From Brevibacterium casei CIP 102111 (lineage in GTDB: Bacteria; Actinomycetota; Actinomycetes; Actinomycetales; Brevibacteriaceae), in the NCBI RefSeq assembly GCF_900169275.1, contig NZ_FXZC01000011.1:1-48642 (forward strand): a DNA stretch of 48,642 nt, given 5' to 3'. Made by a program: the position numbers and the translations under genes. The number at the start of each line of letters is the position of its first letter. The stretch's first letter is position 1. Positions 1 through 7,072 of the stretch are shown here, in pieces. The notes below the pieces were generated by a model. It did no database searches. It saw only the letters and a program-made list of their open reading frames with translations, and was not told where the DNA came from.

Positions 1-4
1 GCAT

Positions 5-469
5 TCAGCGATTAACTACCGACCGCCCGTCGAGGTCCATTCCGAATGGATCAACCAGTCCGGGACAGAACCCGCGGCTGCTTAGGAAACCAAGAATAGG
101 AGCCTCTACGAAACCCGGGGCTTGACACACCGCTGTCCGCCGCCCCTTCGTGGCTTGGCCCGTTGGTGCGACAAGGGTTTCGACAGCGTGCCGCAGGCCA
201 CCTGGAGCGACACCTCGGAGCGTAGCCTCATCGTTCAGTCGATCTCGGTTACGTCGAGTAATTTCTTTCGCCGTCTCGATCACCTCGCGGGCGTAGCGCA
301 CACTCTCGGCGTGATTGCCTGTCGGATCGTCCTTCTCCACGGTCACAGCCTCCAGAGCGTCGATACCGACACGGAGACACAGGCCGGTTTCGCGACTGCC
401 AGGGTCGATCGCCAGTACCGGCGGCCATACTCGCGCTTGCTTTGCTCCAACCTCAATGTCAGGGGACAT
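5..469 (-). CDS. RuvC-like resolvase/nuclease of mobile element
   Basis: A 154-residue protein. Near the N-terminus VLAIDPGSRETGLCL matches the first strand of the RuvC/RNase H fold (D-x-G-x-x-x-T-G), where the Asp binds catalytic metal. The later APTG...KGRR...GFLSSRGF stretch resembles phage and plasmid Holliday-junction resolvase-like proteins, but I cannot place the remaining acidic residues with certainty. I chose the ATG at 469 because GGAGGG lies 5 bases upstream; an ATG at 517 in the same frame lacks such a site. The start overlaps the end of the upstream membrane-protein gene by 11 bases, so the two are probably translationally coupled. The likely role is branched-DNA processing for the integrated element. 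The fold assignment is moderate and the exact substrate is unknown. Confidence 0.6.
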   Translation of the reverse strand: MSPDIEVGAKQARVWPPVLAIDPGSRETGLCLRVGIDALEAVTVEKDDPTGNHAESVRYAREVIETAKEITRRNRDRLNDEATLRGVAPGGLRHAVETLVAPTGQATKGRRTAVCQAPGFVEAPILGFLSSRGFCPGLVDPFGMDLDGRSVVNR

Positions 470-968
470 CCTTACCCTCCACATCCTCTTCGCTCTCTGC
501 ACGTCGGCCTGCGACATCGATGAGAGAGCTGATCAGGCTCGGACTGGCCACTGCGGCGGCAAGCGCGAGTCCGACAGCGAGAGCGACCCACGGACTTGCG
601 ATGACCGTCAGAATCGCGCTGAGGGCAGCGCGGGAGAGCAGGAACGCGGCCGTGTACGCCATGGCGATCAACGCATGAGCGACCACAGACCGGGTAGCGA
701 TCCAGCGAGAAAAATCGGACTGCAGCTGACGAACGAGGTTTGCGCTGCCTTCGAACTCTCGTGGAGCAACAGTCGCGAGGCCAACCCCCAGCTGTCGCAT
801 GAGGGTGACGATGAAGAAGGCGGAGCCAGTGGCGGCGAGGTCGAGCATCCCAGCCCGGGAGAGCGCCCATGCCAGCGAGAAGAGGGCACCGACAAGGAGA
901 ATCGTTCCGGCGACATGCCAGATATGCGACGCGCCAGCTGATCGATTGATGACTGCTGGGAGGATCAT
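459..968 (-). CDS. Hypothetical membrane protein of mobile element
   Basis: A 169-residue protein with about four hydrophobic segments (roughly residues 16-35, 43-60, 95-115 and 120-140), separated by a polar stretch around residues 65-90 and followed by an acidic tail (AESEEDVEGKD). AAGGA lies about 8 bases before the ATG. It sits between the winged-helix gene and the RuvC-like gene on the same strand, so it is probably part of the same element operon. I do not recognise the family. Small membrane proteins in such positions can belong to conjugation or entry-exclusion functions, but nothing in the sequence proves this. Confidence 0.6.
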   Translation of the reverse strand: MILPAVINRSAGASHIWHVAGTILLVGALFSLAWALSRAGMLDLAATGSAFFIVTLMRQLGVGLATVAPREFEGSANLVRQLQSDFSRWIATRSVVAHALIAMAYTAAFLLSRAALSAILTVIASPWVALAVGLALAAAVASPSLISSLIDVAGRRAESEEDVEGKDVP

Positions 969-1015
969 GTTCGAGGTCCTTTCACGAGGTTTCTGTCGTA
1001 GGAGGCCGGCGTCCC

Positions 1016-1186
1016 CTAGTTCGCACGGCGAAGCGGTAGGACGGTCGCATCAGCCGCCTGACTTGTCTCGATCTCGGCACCAGCGGCCTTGAGCATGCTG
1101 AGCACCTGCGCTCGTGCGTCCGGCCCGTCAGGGATCTCAACAGTGGCCACCTCCCCGCCGTCCAGTCGGATAGTGATCGGTTCCAT
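1016..1186 (-). CDS. Possible internally initiated C-terminal protein
   Basis: In frame with the larger winged-helix gene, an ATG at 1186 is preceded by GAGGAG with exactly 6 bases of spacing. Translation from here would give a free 56-residue protein (MEPITIRLDGGEVATVEIPD... to ...VLPLRRAN). The sequence before it is the repeat-rich linker, so the domain boundary and the start coincide. It could be a separate product, or a formerly independent gene fused to the upstream frame. Inference only. Confidence 0.35.
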   Translation of the reverse strand: MEPITIRLDGGEVATVEIPDGPDARAQVLSMLKAAGAEIETSQAADATVLPLRRAN

Positions 1187-2020
1187 GACGTACTCCTCGG
1201 TCGTGCCGTTACTCATGTCGTGTGCCGCGTTACGGGCCGAATCGCGATCAGCGTTACTCATGTCGTGCGGCGCGTTACGCGCCGGACTCCGATCGGCGTT
1301 ACTCATGTCCGGCGGGGAATCGTGCTCCTCGTTACTCATGGCCCCGTAGGGGCACTGACTAGAGACCCTGAGCAGACGGGCCAGGCCCGGGGTGTCCCAG
1401 GTGAACATCGACGCGCGGCCGCTACTTTTCCCGCGGCCCGGCCGACCTCGTTCCACACAGCGGATGAGGTCCTCGGCCTCCAGGCGTCGTAGCGCCCGCT
1501 GAGCAGCCATTGCGCTAGGTAGGCGGGTTGCCGTCATCACGTTGCGGACTGGGATTGCGGGTGTGGTTGTTCCGATCTCAGCCGCGGTCTCAAGGACGTG
1601 GCGGAGAACAAGCAGCGCGCGGTCGTCAAGCGGCCAAGCTGATCTCTCTAGCGAGTCCAGCTGGTCCAGGCGCTCCTGAGCGGCTTTGCGGATGTCTGCG
1701 CCGGTCAACGAAGGCCTCTCCGCGATGTAACCCTTGGCCTTCGTCCAGGCGCTCTGTAGGTCAGCGGTGACGGCGCGTGCAGTTCGCGGCATTTTTCGAT
1801 GGTCGAGCTGGACCTGTCGGAACAGCAGGCTCTGCGGCTCTCGTAGGGTGGAGACCCACATGTCGTACGTCCAGCCCCTGTTCTGCCAGGACATCGCAGT
1901 GGAGATCAAGGCGCTGAATACCGCGCGGCTTCCGCGCTGCTTCAGACGCTCCTTGCTTACGCCGTCGCGAATCAGGTCGACGCCCCGTGCGCGTTGCTTC
2001 GTCACGTCACTCACTCCCAC
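1016..2020 (-). CDS. Winged-helix-like element protein with internal 15-residue repeats
   Basis: A 334-residue protein. The N-terminal half is helical and basic. The middle (about residues 130-215, from PLDDRALLVLRHVLETAAEIG through RALRRLEAEDLIRCVERGRPG) reads like a winged helix-turn-helix as found in plasmid and phage replication or regulatory proteins. Residues about 228-275 hold four MSN-starting units, two of them exact-length 15-residue repeats (MSNADR..ARNA.HD). The last 56 residues (MEPITIRLDGGEVATVEIPDG...) look like a separate small domain and have their own start codon with a perfect ribosome site (see the nested entry). It probably acts in replication or regulation of the integrated element; no specific family is recognised. 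Confidence 0.6.
   Translation of the reverse strand: MGVSDVTKQRARGVDLIRDGVSKERLKQRGSRAVFSALISTAMSWQNRGWTYDMWVSTLREPQSLLFRQVQLDHRKMPRTARAVTADLQSAWTKAKGYIAERPSLTGADIRKAAQERLDQLDSLERSAWPLDDRALLVLRHVLETAAEIGTTTPAIPVRNVMTATRLPSAMAAQRALRRLEAEDLIRCVERGRPGRGKSSGRASMFTWDTPGLARLLRVSSQCPYGAMSNEEHDSPPDMSNADRSPARNAPHDMSNADRDSARNAAHDMSNGTTEEYVMEPITIRLDGGEVATVEIPDGPDARAQVLSMLKAAGAEIETSQAADATVLPLRRAN
1208..1340 (-). repeat. In-frame 45-bp tandem repeats with GTTACTCATG boxes
   Basis: On the plus strand GTTACTCATG occurs at 1208, 1253, 1298 and 1331 (spacings 45, 45 and 33). The first two units are close to identical over 45 bp and the third is shortened. All spacings are multiples of three, so the encoded protein keeps frame. 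The regular boxes could be a minisatellite of a flexible linker or iteron-like binding sites inside a replication gene. Confidence 0.7.
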
Positions 2021-2065
2021 CGTCGTCAGCGGGGAGGAGTGCCCTCAGGAGGGCAGGCCTTGTGG

Positions 2066-2212
2066 TCATGCCGCCACCTGTCGCTCGCGGGTCACGGCGG
2101 TCTGGGAGAGCAGCGCGCGCAGCTCCTGAAGCTGGTCGTCGTTCAGCTCCGGCCAGGTCGCTGCCTCGGCCTCGGCCGCTTTGCGGATGGCGGCTCGGCT
2201 CTGCTCATCCAT
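2066..2212 (-). CDS. Small hypothetical protein
   Basis: A 48-residue product beginning MDEQSRAAIRKAAEAEAATWPELNDDQ. It is mostly helical and charged. The ATG at 2212 overlaps the end of the upstream small gene by 8 bases, and GAGG occurs a little upstream; a longer version from 2272 is possible but lacks a ribosome site. No family is recognised. Its place between two element genes on the same strand suggests it belongs to the element operon. Confidence 0.45.
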   Translation of the reverse strand: MDEQSRAAIRKAAEAEAATWPELNDDQLQELRALLSQTAVTRERQVAA

Positions 2213-2432
2213 GTCGGCCACGCCTCGATGCGGTGTGGGCCTTCTCGTCAATCGCGCTGATGAGCGCGGCATGACTCTCGTGGTCTAGGACGCCTGGAAT
2301 CGCATCAACTGCGTCGATCGCGCGTGCTACTGCGAACTTGATGCGCAGCGTCTTGACTGTCGACTCGCTGTCGCCATTCTTAACGGCATTTGCAAGTTTC
2401 GACTGCGCGATTCGAGAAGAAGGAGAAGACAT
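2205..2432 (-). CDS. Small hypothetical protein of mobile element
   Basis: A 75-residue product from ATG 2432 (MSSPSSRIAQSKLANAVKNGDSESTVKTL...). It looks helical, and its N-terminal half resembles a small regulatory or excision-type protein, but no motif is decisive. A longer version from ATG 2477 would run through the palindrome at 2449-2468, which makes it less attractive. Neither start has a strong ribosome site. It is the first gene after the 230-base gap behind the integrase. Confidence 0.45.
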   Translation of the reverse strand: MSSPSSRIAQSKLANAVKNGDSESTVKTLRIKFAVARAIDAVDAIPGVLDHESHAALISAIDEKAHTASRRGRHG

Positions 2433-2448
2433 GAGATGTGCGCTTTCT

Positions 2449-2468
2449 GCCTCTATTGAAATAGAGGC
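2449..2468. promoter_or_regulatory. Perfect palindrome GCCTCTAT-TGAA-ATAGAGGC
   Basis: Two 8-bp arms separated by 4 bases, lying 17-36 bases upstream of the ATG at 2432. It could be an operator or a leader hairpin for the small element operon. The gap between 2478 and 2708 otherwise holds a CTCAGG/CCTGAG dyad near 2527-2549, a GGCCC-AAA-GGGCC dyad near 2490, and no recognisable gene. Confidence 0.5.
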
Positions 2469-2708
2469 ATAGGGCATGTTTCATGCAGGCCCAAAGGGCC
2501 CGCAAGCTCTCTCCTTCTTGCCCTCTCAGGTTACCTCGTCCTGAGGGGTGGAGCAAGCATCACTCCTGGTCAGAAGCTTGCTTGCGGTGGTGTTGGGGTG
2601 TGTTACTTTCGAATTCACCAGGGCTTTCATGGCTCCAATGAAGCGCAAAAATTATGTGGCACGCGCCGTTGCGTGTCGCCGCTGAAGTTCGGGAGAGGCT
2701 CCTCGGTA

Positions 2709-4253
2709 TCAGGCCTGCGCTCTCGGTGTGATCGTCACGGTGCTGGGATTGAATCCCTTCCGCCCTCGAGGGTGCGCGTGGACGTGCACCGTGCAGAGTG
2801 CTCGAATCACCGATCGTCGAGTGCCAAGGTCAGCACCATCAAATGCCGCAACTGGATCGGTTGAGTCAAGGACGGTGTTGAGCCCGGTTCCCGCTGATAG
2901 GCGAGACCGCTCGGCGTCGAGCGCGGTGATGGCCGCCTCGGCCTTGTCGCGGATGCGCTTGAGGTCGCGCCCCTCGATGATCTCCGCGTCGTAGTCGGAC
3001 TGCGCTCTGGCGATCCTGCCCCGATGTGTCGTGATCTCGTCGGAGATGACCCGAAGGCGCGGGTTGTCCGGCGCTGCGACGACGCCACTGAGGTCCGGTC
3101 GTGCAAGGCGCGCGCGGATTGTCTCGACCACGTATGAGTCGATGTGCTCGCGCAACCGCATCACATGCCCCTCGCACCGGTATCGCAGGCCGTGTGCACG
3201 CAGTGGCTTGCCGCATACCTCCCCGGTGGCCGGGTCTTTCCAGCCGCAGAGGTACAGGCCGGACCCGAGATGGCGGCGGTCGGTGCCAGCGCGGTTCGTT
3301 ACGCGGCTTGGATCGTCGAGGCGGTCCTGAACTGCCCACCAGGTGGCCTCTGGAACCACGGGGTCCCACTGGCTGCGCACGGGCTCTCCAGTGTCAGTGC
3401 GCAAGATGGTGCCGCGCCATGAGCGTCGCTTCCCGCCGTCAGGCTTCACGGAGGCTGGAGAGTACGTCGAGTAGCCGGCATATCGCGCGTTTCGAAGGAT
3501 GCCGAGGACGGTCGACGGAGGCCAGTCTCCATCTTCTGGTACTGGTCGTGGAGGCAGTCCGTCCGCGGCTCGCTTCTCATTGCGCTCTAGAGCGAGGGTT
3601 CGGGTGTGGCGGGGGAGTGGTGGCACGCTGGGGATGTCGGGGCCGGTCTTGCCGGAGAGCGCCGCTGCGATCGCCCGTAGGGAGGCTCCGGCAGTGAATG
3701 CCTGATAGATGGCCGCGACTGCCTGCGCCTCATGGGCGATGACCTCTCCCTTGAGGGTGTAGCCAAGTGGGCGTACGCCTTTCGGCGGGCGCCCCTGCTC
3801 TGCACGCTGCCGTTGGGCACGACTTTGTCTTTCGCCTTTGACCGCGATCTCGCTGCGTGCGATGGCTGAGAAGAGGTCTGCGCTGAGGCGCCCCGCCGCG
3901 GTGGTGCAGTCGATGTCGGAGCCCTTGACAAAGGTCAGGAGTATCTCGTGACGCTGCGCTGTCTCGATGATGCGCACCCCGTCCGCGCGGTTCCGTTCCA
4001 GGCGGGGCCATTCCTGTGCGACGACGACGTCGATCAGCCCTCGCTCGATGTCGGCGAGCAGGCGTTCGAAGGCGGGGCGCTTCGTGCCCGTACCGGAGAT
4101 GTCGTTGTCCTCGTAGACCCCTGCTGGAGTCCATCCTCTAGCCTTGATGAGCGCCTCGGCGTCCTCCCTGTGGCGGTCCACACCCAGGCGACGGTTCTCG
4201 CGATCCTGAGAGATCCGCAGGTAGACGGCGGCCCGCCGAGGCTCAGCACTCAT
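2709..4253 (-). CDS. Large serine recombinase (integrase)
   Basis: A 514-residue large serine recombinase. The N-terminal resolvase domain (about residues 6-150) contains YLRISQDR with the nucleophile Ser15, followed by the usual GVYEDNDISGT and RLERNRADG segments. A recombinase domain follows (about 165-310), then a cysteine-containing zinc-ribbon region (LCGWKDPATGEVCGKPLR...CEGH, about 345-380), then a coiled-coil-like segment rich in Arg and Glu (about 405-450). The length fits the family. It catalyses attP x attB integration, and excision with a directionality factor. The genes to its left are element-like, so the element probably extends beyond base 1. A dyad 33-52 bases upstream of the start is a candidate attachment site. 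Confidence 0.93.
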   Translation of the reverse strand: MSAEPRRAAVYLRISQDRENRRLGVDRHREDAEALIKARGWTPAGVYEDNDISGTGTKRPAFERLLADIERGLIDVVVAQEWPRLERNRADGVRIIETAQRHEILLTFVKGSDIDCTTAAGRLSADLFSAIARSEIAVKGERQSRAQRQRAEQGRPPKGVRPLGYTLKGEVIAHEAQAVAAIYQAFTAGASLRAIAAALSGKTGPDIPSVPPLPRHTRTLALERNEKRAADGLPPRPVPEDGDWPPSTVLGILRNARYAGYSTYSPASVKPDGGKRRSWRGTILRTDTGEPVRSQWDPVVPEATWWAVQDRLDDPSRVTNRAGTDRRHLGSGLYLCGWKDPATGEVCGKPLRAHGLRYRCEGHVMRLREHIDSYVVETIRARLARPDLSGVVAAPDNPRLRVISDEITTHRGRIARAQSDYDAEIIEGRDLKRIRDKAEAAITALDAERSRLSAGTGLNTVLDSTDPVAAFDGADLGTRRSVIRALCTVHVHAHPRGRKGFNPSTVTITPRAQA

Positions 4254-4285
4254 GGAGTCAGTCTACGTCAAAGGTTATTCGGCTA

Positions 4286-4305
4286 CGGAACGTGGTGGAG
4301 TTCCG
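4286..4305. other. Candidate attachment-site dyad upstream of integrase
   Basis: CGGAAC and GTTCCG form 6-bp arms around an 8-base spacer, between the integrase start (4253) and the higBA promoter. Large serine integrases normally act on short imperfect dyads next to their own gene. The other element end is outside the window, so a matching core cannot be checked here. Confidence 0.3.
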
Positions 4306-4308
4306 GTT

Positions 4309-4345
4309 TAACGTCTAGCGTTATTGACGGGTCGCGTTATATACT
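4309..4345 (+). promoter_or_regulatory. higBA promoter and operator
   Basis: TATACT at 4340-4345 lies 6 bases before the GTG of the toxin gene, so the transcript should be leaderless. Upstream, TAACG-N5-CGTTA (4309-4323) is a dyad, and GCGTTAT is repeated at 4318 and 4334, flanking the -35 area. This is the expected layout for autorepression by the antitoxin. No strong -35 hexamer is visible. Confidence 0.6.
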
Positions 4346-4351
4346 GCTCGT

Positions 4352-4633
4352 GTGATCAGATCGTTCGGGAGCAAGGAGACCGAACGGCTCTGGCGTCGTG
4401 AGCGCGTGCGGTCGATCGATCCGAGGATTCATCGGGTCGCATTGCGCAAGCTTCGTCAGGTGGGCTCAGCTGAGGTGCTCGAGGACCTCAGCGTTCCGCC
4501 GGGCAACCGGCTCGAAGCGCTCAAGGGTGATCGCGCCGGGCAGCACAGCATCAGGATCAACGACCAGTGGCGGATCTGTTTCGTATGGACGGACGCCGGA
4601 CCAGAGGAGGTGGAGATCGTTGACTACCACTGA
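4352..4633 (+). CDS. higB: HigB-like toxin, RelE/ParE superfamily
   Basis: A 93-residue protein that reads as plasmid-maintenance killer/HigB family throughout: RSFGSKETERLW, LRKLRQVGSAEVLEDL, PPGNRLEALKGDR and the ending IRINDQWRICFVW...EVEIVDYH. Such toxins cleave mRNA on the ribosome. The start is the GTG at 4352, directly at the predicted transcription start. Its end overlaps the antitoxin start by 14 bases; toxin-first order is typical of hig loci. It lies beside the integrase, and may be inside the mobile element or a chromosomal module at its border. Confidence 0.9.
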   Translation: MIRSFGSKETERLWRRERVRSIDPRIHRVALRKLRQVGSAEVLEDLSVPPGNRLEALKGDRAGQHSIRINDQWRICFVWTDAGPEEVEIVDYH

Positions 4634-4922
4634 CAAGATCGAACCGATCCACCCAGGTGAGGTCCTCATGGAGGACTTCATCGAAGGGTTCGGGATCACC
4701 CAGAATAAGCTCGCCGTGTCGATCGGAGTGCCGCCGCGCCGGATCAACGAGATCGTGCACGGCAAGCGTGGGATCACGGCGGATACCGCATTGCGGCTCG
4801 CGAAGTATTTCGGGACGTCTCCGGAGTTCTGGATCAATCTGCAGAGCCACTACGAATTGGATCGTGCGGAGGACGCCGCGGGCGAGCAAATCGCGGCGAT
4901 CACCCCGCTGCGGGTTGCGTAG
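4620..4922 (+). CDS. higA: HigA antitoxin, XRE-type helix-turn-helix
   Basis: A 100-residue protein: IHPGEVLMEDFIEGFGITQNKLA is the hallmark opening of HigA antitoxins, followed by a Cro/C1 helix-turn-helix (about residues 25-80: SIGVPPRRINEIVHGKRGITADTALRLAKYFG) and the family ending SPEFWINLQSHYELDRAED. It should bind HigB and repress the operator at 4309-4345. I chose the TTG at 4620 because GGAGGT lies 8 bases upstream and the next in-frame ATG (4669) would remove the conserved IHPGEVL; longer upstream versions are out of context. Confidence 0.9.
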   Translation: MTTTDKIEPIHPGEVLMEDFIEGFGITQNKLAVSIGVPPRRINEIVHGKRGITADTALRLAKYFGTSPEFWINLQSHYELDRAEDAAGEQIAAITPLRVA

Positions 4923-4925
4923 CGC

Positions 4926-5480
4926 GTGCGGGACATTGCGATCAATGTCATCGCGCACGCCGAGCTGACCCCGAGCGACTTCGTAGGGCTACGCCGGCTC
5001 TTCGACGCCGTGTACCTGGACGACTTCGGCGAGTGGGATCCCGACATGCCTTACGGATATGCGCCGCATGCTGTTCATGTCATCGCGCAGATCAACAGCG
5101 AAATTGTCGGTCATGTCGGCTGGTCGAGACGGAGGGTAAGCGTCGGCGACGGCGAGGTCGAGATAGCTGGTGTCGGGGGTGTGCTGATCTCGGATGTTGT
5201 GAGGCGTGAGCGCGTCGGGAGTCGGCTCATGGCCAGTGCTGCGCAGTCGATGAAGACGGCCCGCGGCATCGCTTTCGGTTATCTCGGCTGTCGCGAAGAA
5301 GTGGTCTCGTTCTACACCTCGTGCGGCTGGACTCGGATTTCTGCTGCCGAGCGTTCGATCGATAGGTCAGGCCGGCCGAGCCAAGACCCGCCCGGGCAGC
5401 CCTTGCTGATCCTCCCGGTCGAGGTTGAGGTCGCCGCTTGGCCGGGGGGTTCGGTCGACCTGCGCGGTCGCGCATGGTGA
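4926..5480 (+). CDS. GNAT acetyltransferase resembling AAC(2')-I
   Basis: A 184-residue GNAT-fold protein. Length and layout follow the aminoglycoside 2'-N-acetyltransferase AAC(2')-I family: an HAEL... start, a central VGHVGWSRRRVSV strand, the acetyl-CoA loop VVRRERVGSRLM, VVSFYTSCGWTRI, then LLILPVEV and a short C-terminal D-x-R-x-x-x-W. By eye, two positions that contact drug in characterised AAC(2') enzymes (the Glu of YVEGV and the Asp before the final Val-Trp) are replaced here by Gly and Arg, so the substrate may differ. It starts with GTG 3 bases after higA, with no clear ribosome site, so it is probably expressed by read-through from the hig promoter. Confidence 0.75.
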   Translation: MRDIAINVIAHAELTPSDFVGLRRLFDAVYLDDFGEWDPDMPYGYAPHAVHVIAQINSEIVGHVGWSRRRVSVGDGEVEIAGVGGVLISDVVRRERVGSRLMASAAQSMKTARGIAFGYLGCREEVVSFYTSCGWTRISAAERSIDRSGRPSQDPPGQPLLILPVEVEVAAWPGGSVDLRGRAW

Positions 5481-5543
5481 GCAATCACGAGAGGTTGGTA
5501 TGTATCGGGACGTGGTCGATTTAAGGTCCAATAAGGTGTGAGA

Positions 5544-6050
5544 ATGAGCAGCCAGTCAGAAGATCCGGAGATCGACCTCACCCGGATGGGGGTGCGATCA
5601 CTTCTCAGGCTCGAGGCTGGTATCGTTGCCGAATTCAAACGGCGAGGCCTTGTCCGCACGAGTAACAAACCTTTGGGTGACATCGCGGAGCAGATCGTTC
5701 TTCGGGCTCGCGGCGGCGTGCTTGAGCCGAACTCGACCAAGTCACACGACGTCACGACACCTACCGGCGTGCGTATCCAGGTCAAGGCAATGGGCTCGCG
5801 ATCGGCCGGTGTCTCGGCAAAGTTCAGTCCATTCCGGAGTTTCAACTTCGATACAGCCATCTTCCTGATATTCGCGGCGGGGTCGTTTGACCTCATGCTC
5901 GGTCGCGAGGTCGCCGCCGCCGACGTTGACGCCATTGCCCGGTACAGCGCGCACACCAACGGGAAGCAGCCGTCGTTGTCGCAGATTCGCACTCTCGGTG
6001 ACGATGTCACTGACGAAATGCGGACCGCATATCTGGCGCTCGACCTATGA
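5544..6050 (+). CDS. PD-(D/E)XK-fold DUF6998-like protein
   Basis: A 168-residue protein. The central GDIAEQIVLRARGG...NSTKSHDVTTPTGVRIQVKA contains the elements of the PD-(D/E)XK nuclease fold: a Glu in the first helix, the Asp of SHDV, and Q-V-K two strands on. The pattern resembles DUF6998, small restriction-endonuclease-like proteins of unknown role. The ATG at 5544 follows AAGG by 7 bases; an in-frame GTG at 5538 is less likely. It lies in the accessory island beside higBA and the integrase, where defence or immunity roles are common, but no partner methylase or ATPase is present. Nuclease activity is an inference from the motif. Confidence 0.6.
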   Translation: MSSQSEDPEIDLTRMGVRSLLRLEAGIVAEFKRRGLVRTSNKPLGDIAEQIVLRARGGVLEPNSTKSHDVTTPTGVRIQVKAMGSRSAGVSAKFSPFRSFNFDTAIFLIFAAGSFDLMLGREVAAADVDAIARYSAHTNGKQPSLSQIRTLGDDVTDEMRTAYLALDL

Positions 6051-6205
6051 CGATTGGGTGGGAGTCAGAGTCAGCCATGCGAATTTCCACCGTCTGAAGC
6101 GTGCAAAGAAGTAAGCACTACGGCTAGCAATGGTGCGCGTCCTTCCAGATTGCTTCTGCGGAAGACTGAACTCGATCCGCATCCACCACCCGCAAGGAGC
6201 CTCTC

Positions 6206-6583
6206 ATGTCCGACAGCGCGACCGCACTCATCCGTGCCCTCACTGACAACTTGCAGCAGGCGCCCGAGGAGTGGACGTCGCTGTCAATGGTCCTCGGCTT
6301 CGACGACGAGAAGGTCAACAGCGCCCTCGGATTCGTCTTCGATGCGGAGGGCATCGACACCGGGGTGACCGCATCACCGTATGAGCTCAGGTCGGCAGTC
6401 AAGGAGTTCACCGACGACAGGTATCGGGCGGGGGAGGCGCTGCCCGTCGGTCTGCTCCTGCAGTTCGACCGTGAATCGGGCAGGTTTGAGGTGACGTTCG
6501 AAGACACCGACCGTGACCGATGGAAGGTCATACCGGCCAACTTCGACTCGATCGCCGACGATCTCCGGCCGACGTTCGACTGA
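6206..6583 (+). CDS. Hypothetical protein, possibly YezG/DUF600-like
   Basis: A 125-residue acidic soluble protein starting at an ATG with AAGGAG 6 bases upstream. The layout (EEWTSLSMVLGFDDE..., then SPYELRSAVKEFTDDRY, then LPVGLLLQFDRESGRFEVTFEDTDRDRWKVIPANF) recalls YezG/DUF600 immunity proteins, where a substituted-sheet motif is followed by a conserved aromatic. No toxin is adjacent. The match is weak; an orphan immunity protein is one possibility. The 155 bases before it hold no gene. Confidence 0.5.
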   Translation: MSDSATALIRALTDNLQQAPEEWTSLSMVLGFDDEKVNSALGFVFDAEGIDTGVTASPYELRSAVKEFTDDRYRAGEALPVGLLLQFDRESGRFEVTFEDTDRDRWKVIPANFDSIADDLRPTFD

Positions 6584-6643
6584 TCCGCTGATGGGGCCGA
6601 CGGGTCGGGCCCTCGGGCGATCCGGCTGCAGGCGGGGCCCCGG

Positions 6644-6913
6644 CTACGGCAGGAACGACCTCCACCGGCGCTTCTGCCGCTCGAACGCGAACCGCTCCGC
6701 CCGGAGGCGCCGGATCCGATCGACGACGGCAGGGGCGTAGCAGTACGCGGCGTCCGTGTCGGCGAGTCCCTCGAGCACCGCAGGGTAACGCTCGACAGGA
6801 AGGTCGATGTGCTGGCACAGTCTCAGGCGTGCCGCCGTCGACGGCTGCGAGCGCTCGAAGTCGAGGATCATCCGATCGTGCGCGGAGAGTTCGTTGACGG
6901 TGCCGGGTACCAC
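6644..6913 (-). CDS. DUF3263 domain protein
   Basis: LSAHDRMILDFERSQPSTAARLRLCQHIDLPVERYPAVLEGLADT...YAPAVVDRIRRLRAER matches the actinobacterial DUF3263 domain, which looks like a small helix-turn-helix with an arginine-rich final helix. The start is uncertain: the GTG at 6913 puts the domain at the N-terminus as is usual (89 residues), while the ATG at 6964 would add 17 residues encoded by very GC-rich sequence. It stands alone on this strand. Function unknown; DNA binding is possible. Confidence 0.7.
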   Translation of the reverse strand: MVPGTVNELSAHDRMILDFERSQPSTAARLRLCQHIDLPVERYPAVLEGLADTDAAYCYAPAVVDRIRRLRAERFAFERQKRRWRSFLP

Positions 6914-7072
6914 GCGCCCCAGTCTCGCAGGACCGGTGGCTGGGCCGCCAACCCTGCAGGCCACGGGCCCGACGCCGCATCAGCTACGGCCCCGGGCCCG
7001 ACCAACCAGCCCTGCCCTACCGGACCCCGCCGACTAGCCGAACCACCCAGCCGGCCAACCGCCTCAGCCCCC

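Noticed and set aside
1208..1340. Regular repeats as a CRISPR array
   Set aside because: Units lie head to tail without unique spacers and are in frame within a protein-coding gene.
1..4260. tRNA gene as integration target next to the element
   Set aside because: No cloverleaf or CCA-proximal TPsiC-like segment could be found near the integrase; serine integrases often use protein-coding targets.
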